Shown here in pieces: positions 17,607 through 27,800 of a stretch of 64,000 bases of DNA (position 1 is its first letter; each line of letters begins with the position of its first letter). Both the position numbers and the translations under genes were made by a program. The notes beneath the pieces were generated by a model that worked only from the letters and a program-made list of their open reading frames with translations, did not search any database and was not told where the DNA came from. The stretch is from Oscillibacter sp. (GTDB lineage: Bacteria > Bacillota > Clostridia > Oscillospirales > Oscillospiraceae): the NCBI GenBank assembly GCA_014799925.1, contig JAAVHC010000040.1, forward strand, positions 1 to 64,000, read 5' to 3'.

Positions 17607-19076
17607 ATGAAAAAAACTACACAGGCAACCAGGACCGCGGAGTACACCAGTCCCTATGAGTTCCACGGGCGGATCCCGCTCCAGCAGGCCATCCCGCTTG
17701 GCCTTCAGCACGTGCTGGCCATGTTCGTGGGAAACCTGACGCCGCTGATGATCATCTGCGGTATCTGCGGCATCACCACGGATGAACCCGCGCTCTATGT
17801 CACGCTGCTGCAAAACGCCATGCTGGTGGCGGGTATCATCACCCTCATCCAGCTCTGGTCCATCGGACCCATCGGCGGACAGGTGCCGGTCATCATGGGC
17901 ACCAGCTCCGGCTTCCTGGGCGTCATGCGGGGCGTAGCCGCCAGTTCCGCATTTACCAGTGGGATCGCGGCCTACGGCGCCATTATCGGCGCGGGCATGA
18001 TCGGCGGACTGTGCGAGGCCGTGCTGGGCTTTTTCATCAAGCCCCTGCGGAAATTCTTCCCGCCGGTGGTTACGGGCACGGTGGTGCTGTCCATCGGTCT
18101 GAGCCTGATCAGCGTGGGCGTCAATTCCTTTGCCGGCGGTAACGCCAACAGGGATTTTGGCTCTCTGGAGAACCTGTTTGTAGGTCTGGTGGTCCTGACT
18201 GTCATCGTCATTCTCAAGCACTTCACCAAGGGCCTGACCAGCACCTCCTGCATCCTGTTTGGAATTATTGCGGGATATGTTTTATGCACGATCATGTCCT
18301 TTATCCTGCCTACCACCGCCACCGCTGTAGTAGACGGGCAAACTGTGGAGTACACCAAATCCTGGGTGGTGGACTGGAGCCGGATCGGACAATCCGACTG
18401 GTTCTCGATTCCGAAGATCATGCCGGTGCGGCCCGTTTTTGACATAAACGCCATCCTCTCCATTATTATCATGTTCCTGGTCACTGCCGTGGAGACCATC
18501 GGCGACATCTCCGGGTGCATCGAGGGCGGCATGGGCCGTGAGGCCACCGCCAGGGAGCTGTCCGGCGGCGTCGTCTGCGACGGCTGCGGTTCTTTCATCT
18601 CCTCTCTGTTCGGCACGCTTCCCACCACCTCCTTCTCTCAGAATGTGGGCCTGGTGACCATGACCAAGGTGGTCAACCGCATGGCGCTGACCTGCGGGGC
18701 CATCTTCCTGGTGCTGGCGGGCCTGAGCCCCAAGCTGGCGGCGGTCATCTCCATTATGCCCCAGAGCGTCCTGGGCGGCGCGGCGGTCATGATGTTCGCC
18801 TCCATCGCCGTATCCGGCATCAAGCTGCTGACCAAGTACGGCATCACCAACCGGGTGGTCACCATTGTCTCCATCGCCATGGGTCTGGGCTTCGGCCTGG
18901 GCGCCACCAGCGGCGCGCTGGCGGGGATGCCCGAGCGGCTGCAGCTGGTCTTTGGCGGCTCCGGCATCGTCCCGGCGGCAGTGCTGGCCATCATCCTCAA
19001 TATCCTGATCCCCAAGGAGCAGGAGGACCTGGACAACGAGGCGAGGGTAAACGGCACGGCGGCTGACATCCAGTGA
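17607..19076 (+). CDS. NCS2-family xanthine/uracil permease
   Basis: A 489-residue integral membrane protein of the nucleobase-cation symporter 2 family, with about 14 hydrophobic segments. QHVLAMFVGN near residue 35 is the helix 1 signature. VETIGDISGCIEGG near 300 and SSLFGTLPTTSFSQNVGL near 335 are the substrate-site regions. The loop before helix 8 and the SFSQNVGL motif favour the xanthine/urate (PbuX/UacT-like) branch over uracil (UraA), but specificity is not certain. The ATG has a strong CAGGAGG ribosome site. The gene is monocistronic, with an extended -10 promoter before it and a 16-bp terminator hairpin after it. Confidence 0.88.
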   Translation: MKKTTQATRTAEYTSPYEFHGRIPLQQAIPLGLQHVLAMFVGNLTPLMIICGICGITTDEPALYVTLLQNAMLVAGIITLIQLWSIGPIGGQVPVIMGTSSGFLGVMRGVAASSAFTSGIAAYGAIIGAGMIGGLCEAVLGFFIKPLRKFFPPVVTGTVVLSIGLSLISVGVNSFAGGNANRDFGSLENLFVGLVVLTVIVILKHFTKGLTSTSCILFGIIAGYVLCTIMSFILPTTATAVVDGQTVEYTKSWVVDWSRIGQSDWFSIPKIMPVRPVFDINAILSIIIMFLVTAVETIGDISGCIEGGMGREATARELSGGVVCDGCGSFISSLFGTLPTTSFSQNVGLVTMTKVVNRMALTCGAIFLVLAGLSPKLAAVISIMPQSVLGGAAVMMFASIAVSGIKLLTKYGITNRVVTIVSIAMGLGFGLGATSGALAGMPERLQLVFGGSGIVPAAVLAIILNILIPKEQEDLDNEARVNGTAADIQ

Positions 19077-19096
19077 TCGGATCTGTCCTGTGAAAC

Positions 19097-19133
19097 AAGC
19101 ACCCTGTCCCGCATCCCGCGGGACAGGGTGCTT
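19097..19133 (+). terminator. Terminator after the purine permease gene
   Basis: A perfect 16-bp stem (AAGCACCCTGTCCCGC and its complement) with a five-base loop lies 20 bases after the stop. The T-run is weak. It also stands between two convergent genes and could act on both strands. Confidence 0.7.
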
Positions 19134-19161
19134 TGACTGTAGGGGGCAGATGGGTTGAACC

Positions 19162-21360
19162 TTACGCGGCGATGCCCATCAATTCAGCTACCATGCTCAT
19201 GAGCACGCGGTAAACAATGACCCACATCTCCGCGCGGCTGATGGGCTGGTCGGGACGGAAGGTCCCGTCGGCGTAGCCGTTCACGGCGCCGGTTGCCGCC
19301 AGAGCGGCCACAGCGCCGTCATCCGTATCGGAGAAGGGGGCGTCAGAGCTGTCCTCCAGTTCCAGAATGTCCACCAGCAGGCGGGCAAAGGCGGCGCGGG
19401 TAATGGGTTCCCCGCCATTCCCGGTCTCAGGACGCTGATCCATCAGACGCTCCAACATATCGGCGGCATCGTTCCAGACGGCCGGGGAGCAGGGCCGGAT
19501 GCAATTGTCCTCGTCCTTCTCAATCAGACCGCCGGCATACAGGGCGTAGACCTCCTCAGCAAACCACTCGTAACCGGTCAGGTCTTCCGGAGGCAGCTGA
19601 GCCAGGCGGTCGTCCACGTTCATGGCCTCCCGCAGAGTCTGGGCCAGCTCGGAGATGTACTCCGGGGAGATGGGGTTGGCCATCCCCAGCCGGGTAAAGC
19701 TCTCCTGGAAGCCAACATCGCCGGGCAGAGCGACGAACTGAAGATACTCGTCCACTACATCAAAGTAATCCCTGCTCCGGGTCTCCAGCCAGAAGTTGAA
19801 AGCGCCGGCGGCAGAAGTGGCGTAGCTGATGTAGTAGCAGGGACTGGTGAAGGTATGGGAAATGCCGCACCAGCCGACCATCTCGTCGCGGGGATCGTCA
19901 GCGGGGACCAGACCGTACTCGGCGGCCAGCTGGCGGTACTTCCGGTTGATCTTCTGTAAGGTCAGGTCCTCCTCGGCGTAGACGAACTGCTGAAGCTCGT
20001 CATGGATGGCGCCCTGAACGATCACGGAAACCAGATTGCACAGCTGGTAGTCCAGAACGAACTGGCCGCTCTCGCCGAAGATGTCGTCGTACCAGTGGCT
20101 GAACAGCAGCTCCAGACCCTGGGAATGGACCTCGGCCGCGTCATAGCTGGAGACGGGAGCATACCAGCTGTTGTCGGCCCAGAAGTAGTGGTTGTAGTGA
20201 CCAAACTCGTGGACCATGGTGGCGAAATCGTAGATATTGCCATAAGGGGTATTGAAGAAGAAGGGGGCGTTCATGCTGTGGAGGATGGTGGTAAAGCCGC
20301 TGCCGTCCTTGCGGTCATCCTCCTCAATGTCATACAGGCCGTGCCGGAGCATATAGGCGAAGGCTTCGCCCATCTCGCTGGACATCTGGTCAATGTAGAA
20401 CTCCACCAGTTCCAGGGTGTCCCGGCCGGTATAGCCGCCGTAATAGACCTCCATGTCCACGCCGGCATAGTACAGATCGTACAGGTCGCTGTACAGCTCA
20501 TAGAAACCGCCGTCCTTCACCGCCTGATGGAAGGCGCGGATATCCTCCTGGGTGTAATCGCGGCCATAGACGGCCTCGTAGGCGTAATCCACATAGCTGC
20601 CGTATCCATTGGAGGCGGCGATCTCCTTGCGCAGATCGACCATGCGCAGATAGAGCTCGCCCAGAATCTCGTTCTGCTTCCTGGCACAGGCCGTGGAAAT
20701 GGCGCTGTAGTCCTCGTAGGAGATCTCGCCGAAATAGTAGGCGTAGTAGGCGTCGTTGTCGGTCCACTCCCCGCCGTTGTACGCAACGGTGATGCCGGCG
20801 GAAGTCTGATAGTACTCGGTCTCCAGCTCGGTCTCTCTGGCGCTGAGGGCCAGCTCCTCCTCGCTTCTGGCCTCGTACCCGAGGTAGTACGCCGCGTTTT
20901 CCTCCGTCAGCAGCTCCCTGAGGAACGCGCCGCAGGGGGACTCCAGGAGCGCGCGCATCATGAGACTGTACGCGTCGATGGCGACATCATAGGCGCCGGT
21001 GAGGTACGCCTTCTCGGCGGCTGCTTCCTCATCCATCACGTTGGCGCTCTGACGGATGCTGATCAGGGTATACATGGTCGCCATTTCCATCAGACGGTCG
21101 ATGACGGCGCTGCAGCGCTCCTCCGCCTCGGCGGCGTTGGCGGCGTCGGCGGCCAGCGCCTGGATGGCGGTCATTTCCTCCAGCAGGGGCTCCACTTCAA
21201 TATGCTCATAGGCCATATCGGCGTAGTCCATGCCGGCGTGCTCGCGCCCGGAGAAGAAGCTGGTCCCGCGGACGCCGGCCTCCTCCGCCGCCAGCGCCGC
21301 CGGGCACATGGACAGCAGGAGAGAAAACGCCAGCAGCAAGGTCAGAATTTTCTTTCTCAT
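19162..21360 (-). CDS. Cell-surface M3-family oligoendopeptidase with SLH anchor
   Basis: A 732-residue secreted zinc peptidase. Residues 1-24 form a signal peptide ending AALA. The central ~550 residues match the PepF/M3 family; the zinc motif HEFGHYNH is near residue 382, with the third ligand expected in YDAAEVHSQGLE about 25 residues on. The C-terminus (about 610-732) carries SLH motifs, clearest in GAVNGYADGTFRPDQPISRAE, so the enzyme is probably held at the cell wall. Most PepF enzymes are cytosolic, so a signal peptide plus SLH points to a role in using external peptides. It has its own promoter and no operon partners. Confidence 0.85.
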   Translation of the reverse strand: MRKKILTLLLAFSLLLSMCPAALAAEEAGVRGTSFFSGREHAGMDYADMAYEHIEVEPLLEEMTAIQALAADAANAAEAEERCSAVIDRLMEMATMYTLISIRQSANVMDEEAAAEKAYLTGAYDVAIDAYSLMMRALLESPCGAFLRELLTEENAAYYLGYEARSEEELALSARETELETEYYQTSAGITVAYNGGEWTDNDAYYAYYFGEISYEDYSAISTACARKQNEILGELYLRMVDLRKEIAASNGYGSYVDYAYEAVYGRDYTQEDIRAFHQAVKDGGFYELYSDLYDLYYAGVDMEVYYGGYTGRDTLELVEFYIDQMSSEMGEAFAYMLRHGLYDIEEDDRKDGSGFTTILHSMNAPFFFNTPYGNIYDFATMVHEFGHYNHYFWADNSWYAPVSSYDAAEVHSQGLELLFSHWYDDIFGESGQFVLDYQLCNLVSVIVQGAIHDELQQFVYAEEDLTLQKINRKYRQLAAEYGLVPADDPRDEMVGWCGISHTFTSPCYYISYATSAAGAFNFWLETRSRDYFDVVDEYLQFVALPGDVGFQESFTRLGMANPISPEYISELAQTLREAMNVDDRLAQLPPEDLTGYEWFAEEVYALYAGGLIEKDEDNCIRPCSPAVWNDAADMLERLMDQRPETGNGGEPITRAAFARLLVDILELEDSSDAPFSDTDDGAVAALAATGAVNGYADGTFRPDQPISRAEMWVIVYRVLMSMVAELMGIAA

Positions 21361-21414
21361 GCTTTTTTCTCATCCTTTCTTGACACTTGGTCAGTTTTTG
21401 GCAATGCCGCGTCA

Positions 21415-21443
21415 ATTATACATATCATGTCCGCGTTTTTCAA
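21415..21443 (-). promoter_or_regulatory. Promoter of the M3 peptidase gene
   Basis: TTGAAA and TATAAT are 17 bases apart on the minus strand, about 55 bases before the ATG. This is a near-consensus sigma-A promoter, back to back with the addB promoter. Confidence 0.75.
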
Positions 21444-21483
21444 GACTCCGCCGACAGGATATCCGCAAATTTTCCAGAACGCG

Positions 21484-21512
21484 TTGAAGATCGGGCCGGC
21501 ATCTGTTATACT
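21484..21512 (+). promoter_or_regulatory. addBA promoter
   Basis: TTGAAG and TATACT are 17 bases apart, about 27 bases before the addB start. Good sigma-A fit. The divergent gene's promoter is 40 bases away. Confidence 0.65.
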
Positions 21513-21538
21513 GGAGCAAAAGACAGGGGGGATGCGGA

Positions 21539-24500
21539 ATGATGCGAATCTGGATGGGACGGGCCAACACCGGGAAATCCCGCCGGGTACTGGAGGAGAT
21601 CAGAGAAAGGGGCGGGCCGGCTCTGCTGCTGGTGCCGGAGCACGCCTCCCATGGCTCGGAGCTGGACCTGTGCCGGGTGTGCGGCCCAGCCGCCGCGCGG
21701 TACGCGGAGGTGCTGAGCCTGCGGCAGCTGGCGACCCGCGTGCTGGAGCGTACCGGGACATTGGCGGACGGGGTCCTGGACGCGGGGGGAAAGCTGCTTT
21801 TGATGCAGCTGGCCCTGCGGGAGGCGTCGCCCCAGCTGACGGTGTACGCCCGGCCCAGCCGCCGCGCGCCCTTCCTTCAGGAGCTGGTGGCGCTGTGCGA
21901 TGAACTGACCGCCTGCCGGGTGCGTCCGGAGGACCTGGGGGAGGCCGCTCCGCTCCTGGAGGGCGTCAGCGGAGAAAAGGCCAGGGACGTTGCCCTGATC
22001 TACGCCGCCTACCTGGCCCGGCTGCACCAGGAGGGGACGGACCGCCGGGACCGGATGGAAAAGCTGATCGATTATCTGGAGGCGTCCGGCTACGCAAGGG
22101 GAAAGGACGTCTACCTGGACGGCTTCACCTATTTTACCGTCCAGGAAATGAAGGTGATCGAGATCCTCCTGCGGACCGCCCGCTCGGTGACGGTCACGCT
22201 GCTGGGGGACAACAGCGGCTGGGAGATGTTCCAGCAGAGCATCCGGGCCCAGAGCCGCCTGGAGCGTCTGGCGGCGGACTGCGGCGTGGGATGCGCCGTC
22301 GAGCTGCTGCCGGCAAAGGAACCGGAAGACGCGCTGTCCCACCTGGCGGAGCGCTTTTTCGGCCCGATGGAGCCCTGGAGGGGCGACTGCGCCGGGGTGG
22401 AGCTGGTGAAGGCGGAGAGCATGTTCGCGGAAACGGAGTACGTGGCGGCGAAAATCCTGGAGCTGGTGCGGACGGGGAAGTACCGGTTCCGCGACATCGC
22501 CGTGGCGGCCCGGAATCTGGACGAATACGCCGCTACCATTGAGAATGTCTTTGAGCGGTACGGCGTTCCGGTCTATCTGAGCCGCCGCAGCGACGTGCTG
22601 GAGAAGCCGGTATTGAGCCTGCTGGCAGGCGCTCTGGACGCGGTGACGGGCGGCTATGAGTACGAGGATATGTTCCGCTGGCTGAAAACCGGTTTGGCCG
22701 GCATCTCCGACCAGGAGTGCGACAAGCTGGAGAATTATGTCATTACCTGGGACATCCACGGCTCCATGTGGGTCCGCGAGGAGGACTGGACCGCCAACCC
22801 CGCCGGCTGGCAGGAGGAGTTCACGCGCCCCCAGCGGGAGGAGCTGGAGGAAATCAACGCCATCCGCCGCCGGGTAGGCGGTCCGCTGGGGCGCCTGGCC
22901 CAGGGGCTGAAGGACTGCGAGGGCGCGTCGGAAAAGCTGCGGGTCCTGTGGTGTTTTCTGGAGGAGCTGGGACTGGCCCGGCAGCTGGAGGAGCGCACCG
23001 CCCGGCTGGAGGAGCTGGGAGAGCTCCAGCGCGCCCAGGAGTACGGCCAGCTGTGGGAGCTGCTGTGCGGCGTGATGGACCAGTTCGCCGGTATGCTGGA
23101 GGACATGCCCCTGGACCGGGAGGAATTCGTCCGGCTGTTCAAGCTGGTGCTGACGCAGTACGACGTGGGCACCATCCCGGCCTCCCTGGACCAGGTGCAG
23201 GCCAGCCAGATCACCCGCAACGACCGGCACCGGATGAAGGTGCTGTTCCTCATGGGGGCCAATGACCACGTGCTGCCCGCCGTGCAGACGGGCACGGGGC
23301 TTTTTACCCGCGAGGACCGGGAGCAGCTACTGGAAAGGGGCATCGAGCTGGCTCCCAGCGGCATGGACGTATTCCATATCGAGCTGCAAAACCTGTACGC
23401 CGCCCTGGCGCAGCCTGCGGAGCGGCTGTACGTCTCCTGGCCCGCGGCGGATCTGTCGGGAGCGCCGCTGAGGCCCTCCTTCGTCGTGGGAAGGGCCAGG
23501 GCGCTGCTGCCGGGCGTGCGGGAATGCGCCGGCGGGGGCCCTGCCTGCCGGCTCACCGCGATCTTGCCGGCGCTGGAGCTGGCAGGCGGGGAGAAGGATG
23601 GGGCGCTGTGGCGCTATTTCGCGGAGAGCGGCCGGTACGACGGCGCTCTGGCCGCCATGGAGCGGGCCGCCGGGATGAACCGGGGGCGCCTTTCTCCCTC
23701 CGCGGTGGAGACGCTGTACGGTTCCAGCTGCCGCATGTCCGCCAGCCGCATCGACAAGATCAACTCCTGCCACTTCGCCTATTTCATGCAGTACGGCCTC
23801 CGCGCCAAGGAGCGGACGCCCGCGGGCTTTGACGCCTCCCGGATCGGCTCCTTCCTCCATTTCGTCCTGGAGAGGGTGACCAGGGCCGTCATGGACCGGG
23901 GAGGCTTCGGCTGGGTGGAGGACAGGGAGCTGCGCCGCCTGACCGGCGAGGCGGTGCAGGCGTACATGGATCAGGCCCTGCCGGGGTTTGACAAGCGGGA
24001 GGAGCGGTTCAAATATCTGTTCCGCCGCCTGCGGAAGACGGTGGAAACCATTGTGGCCAATGTGGCCGATGAGCTGGCGAACTCGGACTTCGTGCCGGTG
24101 GCTTTCGAGCTGGGATTCGGCGAGGGGGAGGACATGCCCCCGGTGACCGTCCGCATGGGGGACGGCAATCTTACCGTGGCGGGCCGGGTGGACCGGGTGG
24201 ACGGCTGGCTGAACGACGGAAAGCTGTATCTGCGCGTCATCGACTACAAATCCGGCAAAAAGGCGTTCGATCTCAGCGACGTCCGCCACGGCCTGAACAT
24301 CCAGATGCTGCTCTACCTCTTTGCACTGGAGCGGGAGGGGAAACAGGCGTTTGGTCATGAGATCGTGCCGGCGGGGGTGCTGTATCTGCCCGCCAGGGAC
24401 ATCCTGGTCAGCAAGCCCAGGGGAGCGGACCCGGAGGAGGTCCGTGCGGCGCTGGACAGGGAGCTGCGCCGCAGCGGACTGGTCCTGTCCCGGCCGGAGG

Positions 24501-24865
24501 TGCTCCGGGCCATGGAGCACAGCGCGCTGGAGGAGCCCAGGTTCCTGCCGCTGTCCGTGAGGAGCGGCGGCATAGCCGGCGGACTGGCCACCGCCGAGGA
24601 GCTAGGAAAGCTGGGAAAATATGTGGACCATCTGCTGAAAAAAATCGCGCGGGAGCTCCGCGGCGGCGTGATCGACGCCGATCCATGCTACACCAGCGAG
24701 AGCGACAACGCGTGCGTCTACTGTGAATTTGCTTCCGCGTGCCATTTCACCGACGGAGCGGGCGGCGACTATCGCAAGCCCCTCCGCCCCGTGAAGCCGG
24801 AGGAATTCTGGGGACAGATCGACAAAATTGCGGGGGAGGAGGAGAAAACGTGGGCATCCAACTGA
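21539..24865 (+). CDS. addB: AddB subunit of the AddAB helicase-nuclease
   Basis: An 1108-residue subunit of the Firmicutes double-strand-break resection enzyme, the functional counterpart of RecBCD. The N-terminal GRANTGKSRR is the degenerate Walker A of AddB. The C-terminal nuclease domain shows VIDYKSGKK near residue 905. The iron-sulfur cluster cysteines are visible as CVYCEFASAC (CxxCx5C) near 1060, with the distant partner in INSCHFAYF near 745. AddB cuts one strand and carries the Chi-recognition activity. A GGGGGG-type ribosome site precedes the ATG-ATG start. The stop overlaps the addA start by 16 bases, so the subunits are translationally coupled. Confidence 0.95.
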   Translation: MMRIWMGRANTGKSRRVLEEIRERGGPALLLVPEHASHGSELDLCRVCGPAAARYAEVLSLRQLATRVLERTGTLADGVLDAGGKLLLMQLALREASPQLTVYARPSRRAPFLQELVALCDELTACRVRPEDLGEAAPLLEGVSGEKARDVALIYAAYLARLHQEGTDRRDRMEKLIDYLEASGYARGKDVYLDGFTYFTVQEMKVIEILLRTARSVTVTLLGDNSGWEMFQQSIRAQSRLERLAADCGVGCAVELLPAKEPEDALSHLAERFFGPMEPWRGDCAGVELVKAESMFAETEYVAAKILELVRTGKYRFRDIAVAARNLDEYAATIENVFERYGVPVYLSRRSDVLEKPVLSLLAGALDAVTGGYEYEDMFRWLKTGLAGISDQECDKLENYVITWDIHGSMWVREEDWTANPAGWQEEFTRPQREELEEINAIRRRVGGPLGRLAQGLKDCEGASEKLRVLWCFLEELGLARQLEERTARLEELGELQRAQEYGQLWELLCGVMDQFAGMLEDMPLDREEFVRLFKLVLTQYDVGTIPASLDQVQASQITRNDRHRMKVLFLMGANDHVLPAVQTGTGLFTREDREQLLERGIELAPSGMDVFHIELQNLYAALAQPAERLYVSWPAADLSGAPLRPSFVVGRARALLPGVRECAGGGPACRLTAILPALELAGGEKDGALWRYFAESGRYDGALAAMERAAGMNRGRLSPSAVETLYGSSCRMSASRIDKINSCHFAYFMQYGLRAKERTPAGFDASRIGSFLHFVLERVTRAVMDRGGFGWVEDRELRRLTGEAVQAYMDQALPGFDKREERFKYLFRRLRKTVETIVANVADELANSDFVPVAFELGFGEGEDMPPVTVRMGDGNLTVAGRVDRVDGWLNDGKLYLRVIDYKSGKKAFDLSDVRHGLNIQMLLYLFALEREGKQAFGHEIVPAGVLYLPARDILVSKPRGADPEEVRAALDRELRRSGLVLSRPEVLRAMEHSALEEPRFLPLSVRSGGIAGGLATAEELGKLGKYVDHLLKKIARELRGGVIDADPCYTSESDNACVYCEFASACHFTDGAGGDYRKPLRPVKPEEFWGQIDKIAGEEEKTWASN

Positions 24866-27800
24866 CGGATCATCAGCGCGCCGTGGTAGAGGACCGGGGC
24901 GGGCGGGTACTGGTATCCGCCGCCGCGGGAAGCGGAAAGACCCGCGTGCTGGTGGAACGGCTGTTCCGCCGCGTGCTGGGGGAGGAGCGGGCGAACCTGG
25001 ACGATTTCCTCATCATCACCTACACCCGCGCCGCCGCCGCCGAGCTGCGCCAGCGCATCGCGCAGGAGCTGGGCCGCCGCATGGCGGAGCGGCCGGGGGA
25101 CCGCCATCTTCAGCGGCAGCTGCTGCTGGTGTACCAGGCGGACATCAAAACCATTGATTCCTTCTGCACCAGCCTTCTGCGGGAAAACGTGCATTTGCTG
25201 GACCTGGGAGAGCAGGGGGGCCTGACGGCGGACTTCCGCGTTCTGGACGAGGGGGAGGCGGAGCTGCTGCGGCGGAGGGTGCTGCCCCGGGTACTGGAGG
25301 AATTTTACACGGACATGACGCCCGGCCAAATGCAGCTGGCGGACTGCTTCGGGTTCGGCCGGGACGACCGGGGGCTGGAGGATCTGGTCCTGGAGCTGCA
25401 CAACCGGGTTCAGAGCCATCCCTACCCGGAGCGCTGGCTGGCGGAGCAGAAAACCGGCTGGGCCGGTTTGCCGGAGGATGGGGGCGAGACGGCGTTTGGC
25501 CGCGCCCTGCTGTCCCGTTTATCCCGCAAGGCACGCCATTGGGCCCGTCTGCTGGAAAACGCGCGGGAGGATATGCGCGCCGACGCCGGCGTGGAACGGG
25601 CGTACGCGCCCGGCTTCGCCGCCGCCGCCGCACAGCTGGCCGCTCTGGCGGAGGCGGCGGAAACCGGCTGGGATCAGGCGGCGGAAAGGATCCCTGTCTT
25701 TCCCAGGCTGTCCGCGGCCCGGAAGTGCGAAATTCCGGAGCTGAAGGAAAGAGCAAAATCCCTGTGGGACCGCTGCAAGAAGGAAACTGCCGGATTCTGC
25801 GCCATTCTGCATACCGCCGGAAGGGAGGCCGGAGAGGATCTGCGCCGCTCGGCTCCCGCCATGGAAGCGCTGCTGGACCTGTGCGTGGATTTTTCGTCGG
25901 CATACCAGAAGGAGAAGCTGCGGCGGAACGCAACCGATTTCTCAGACCAGGAGCACTATGCCGTGCGCCTGCTGCTGGGAGAGGCCGGCTGTCCCACCCC
26001 GCTGGCGGAGGTGACGGCGGGGCGCTATCGGGAGGTGATGGTGGACGAATACCAGGACACCAATCAGGTGCAGAACTGTATTTTCGACGCCATCTCTCAG
26101 GGAGGACGAAACCTGTTTACCGTGGGCGATGTGAAGCAGTCCATCTACCGCTTCCGCCTGGCGGACCCCACCATCTTCCTGGAGCAGTACCGCGTTTATC
26201 CCGACGCGGCGGACGCGGCGGAGGGAGAGCCGCGCCGCATCCTCCTCAGCCAGAACTTCCGCTCCCGGGGCCCGGTGCTGGACGCGGCCAATTTCGTATT
26301 TTCCGCCGTGATGAGCCGGGAGATGGGGGACGTGGATTACGGGGAGGCCGAAAGACTGCATTTCGGCGCGGACTATCTGCCGCCCAGAGAGGACTGCCAG
26401 ACGGAGTTCCATCTGCTGGTTCCCGCGCCAGAGGAGGATGAGACGGAAGAAAAGATCCCCGGACCGCTGCTGGAGGCGCGGTTCGCCTCGGAGCGGATCG
26501 CCGGGCTGCTGGAGGAGGGATATCCTGTCGCCGATGAGGACACCGGCGCGCTGCGGCCCTGCCGCCCGGAGGATATCGTCATTCTTATGCGCTCCCCGGG
26601 CCCCCGGCTGCGGTATTATACCAGGGCGCTGGAGGAGCGGGGGATCCCCTGCGCCACCCAGGAGGACGAAGGGTTCTTCTCCTCCATGGAGGTGGCGGTG
26701 ATCTGCTCCCTGCTGGAGATTCTGGACAACCCCAGGCAGGACGTACCCCTGATCGCCGTTCTGCGCTCTCCTCTGGCGGGCTTCACGCCGGACCGGCTGG
26801 CGCTGATCCGGGGACTGCACCCCGCCGGAGACTTCTATGAGGCGCTGTCCGCATCCGGGGAGGAGGACTGCGTACAGTTCCTGGAGCAGCTGGAGGAGCT
26901 GCGGAGCCTGGCCAGGGACATGAGCGTCCACCGGCTGATCTGGCGGATCTACAACCAGATGAACGTGCTGGGCGTCTTCGGCGCGATGGCCGGGGGAGAG
27001 CGGCGGCGGGAGAAGCTGGTCGCCCTTTATGAGCACGCCCGGAATTTTGAGGGCGCGGGCTACAAGGGGCTTTTCGCCTTCGTTTCCCACCTCCGCCGGC
27101 TGCTGGAAAACGGGGAGCAGCCCATGACCGCCTCCGGCTCGCCGGTTGGCGGGGTGCAGATCATGAGCATCCATAAGTCCAAGGGACTGGAGTTCCCCAT
27201 CGTCATCCTGGCGGATCTGGGGAAGCGGTTCAACCGGACGGATTTACAGACGCCGGTGCTGGTGCATCCCAAGCTGGGGCTGGGACCGCTGTATATCGAC
27301 CTGGACCGCCGCATCCGTTATCCCACCATCGCGCGGGAGGCGGCGGCGGACCTCCTGAGCCGCGAGTCCCGGTCCGAGGAAATGCGGGTGCTGTACGTAG
27401 GCATGACCAGGGCAAAGGAGAAACTGATCATGACCGCGTCCATGCCGGCCGCCGCCCGGCGGCTGAAGGACCTGGCGGCGCTGTCCGCCCTGCCGGTGCC
27501 GCCGGAGACGGTGGATGGGGCCCGCTCCATGGCGGAGTGGATCCTGCTTCCCCTGTTGCAAAGACCGGAGGCCGTCTCCCTTCGGGAGCTGGCGGAGCAG
27601 GAGGAAGGGAGCTGGGCGCTGACAGAGGACGCGCCCTGGCTGGCAGCGGTCCACGACGCGGGAGGCTATCGCAGCGCGCCCGCCGCCGGCGGGCAGCGCG
27701 CGGAGACCGCCGGCGGCGGGGAGGCTCTGAGCGTAGACCGGGCGGCGCTCGATTTTGTATACCCCTATCAGGCGGCCTGCGCCGTTCCCACCAAGCTCAC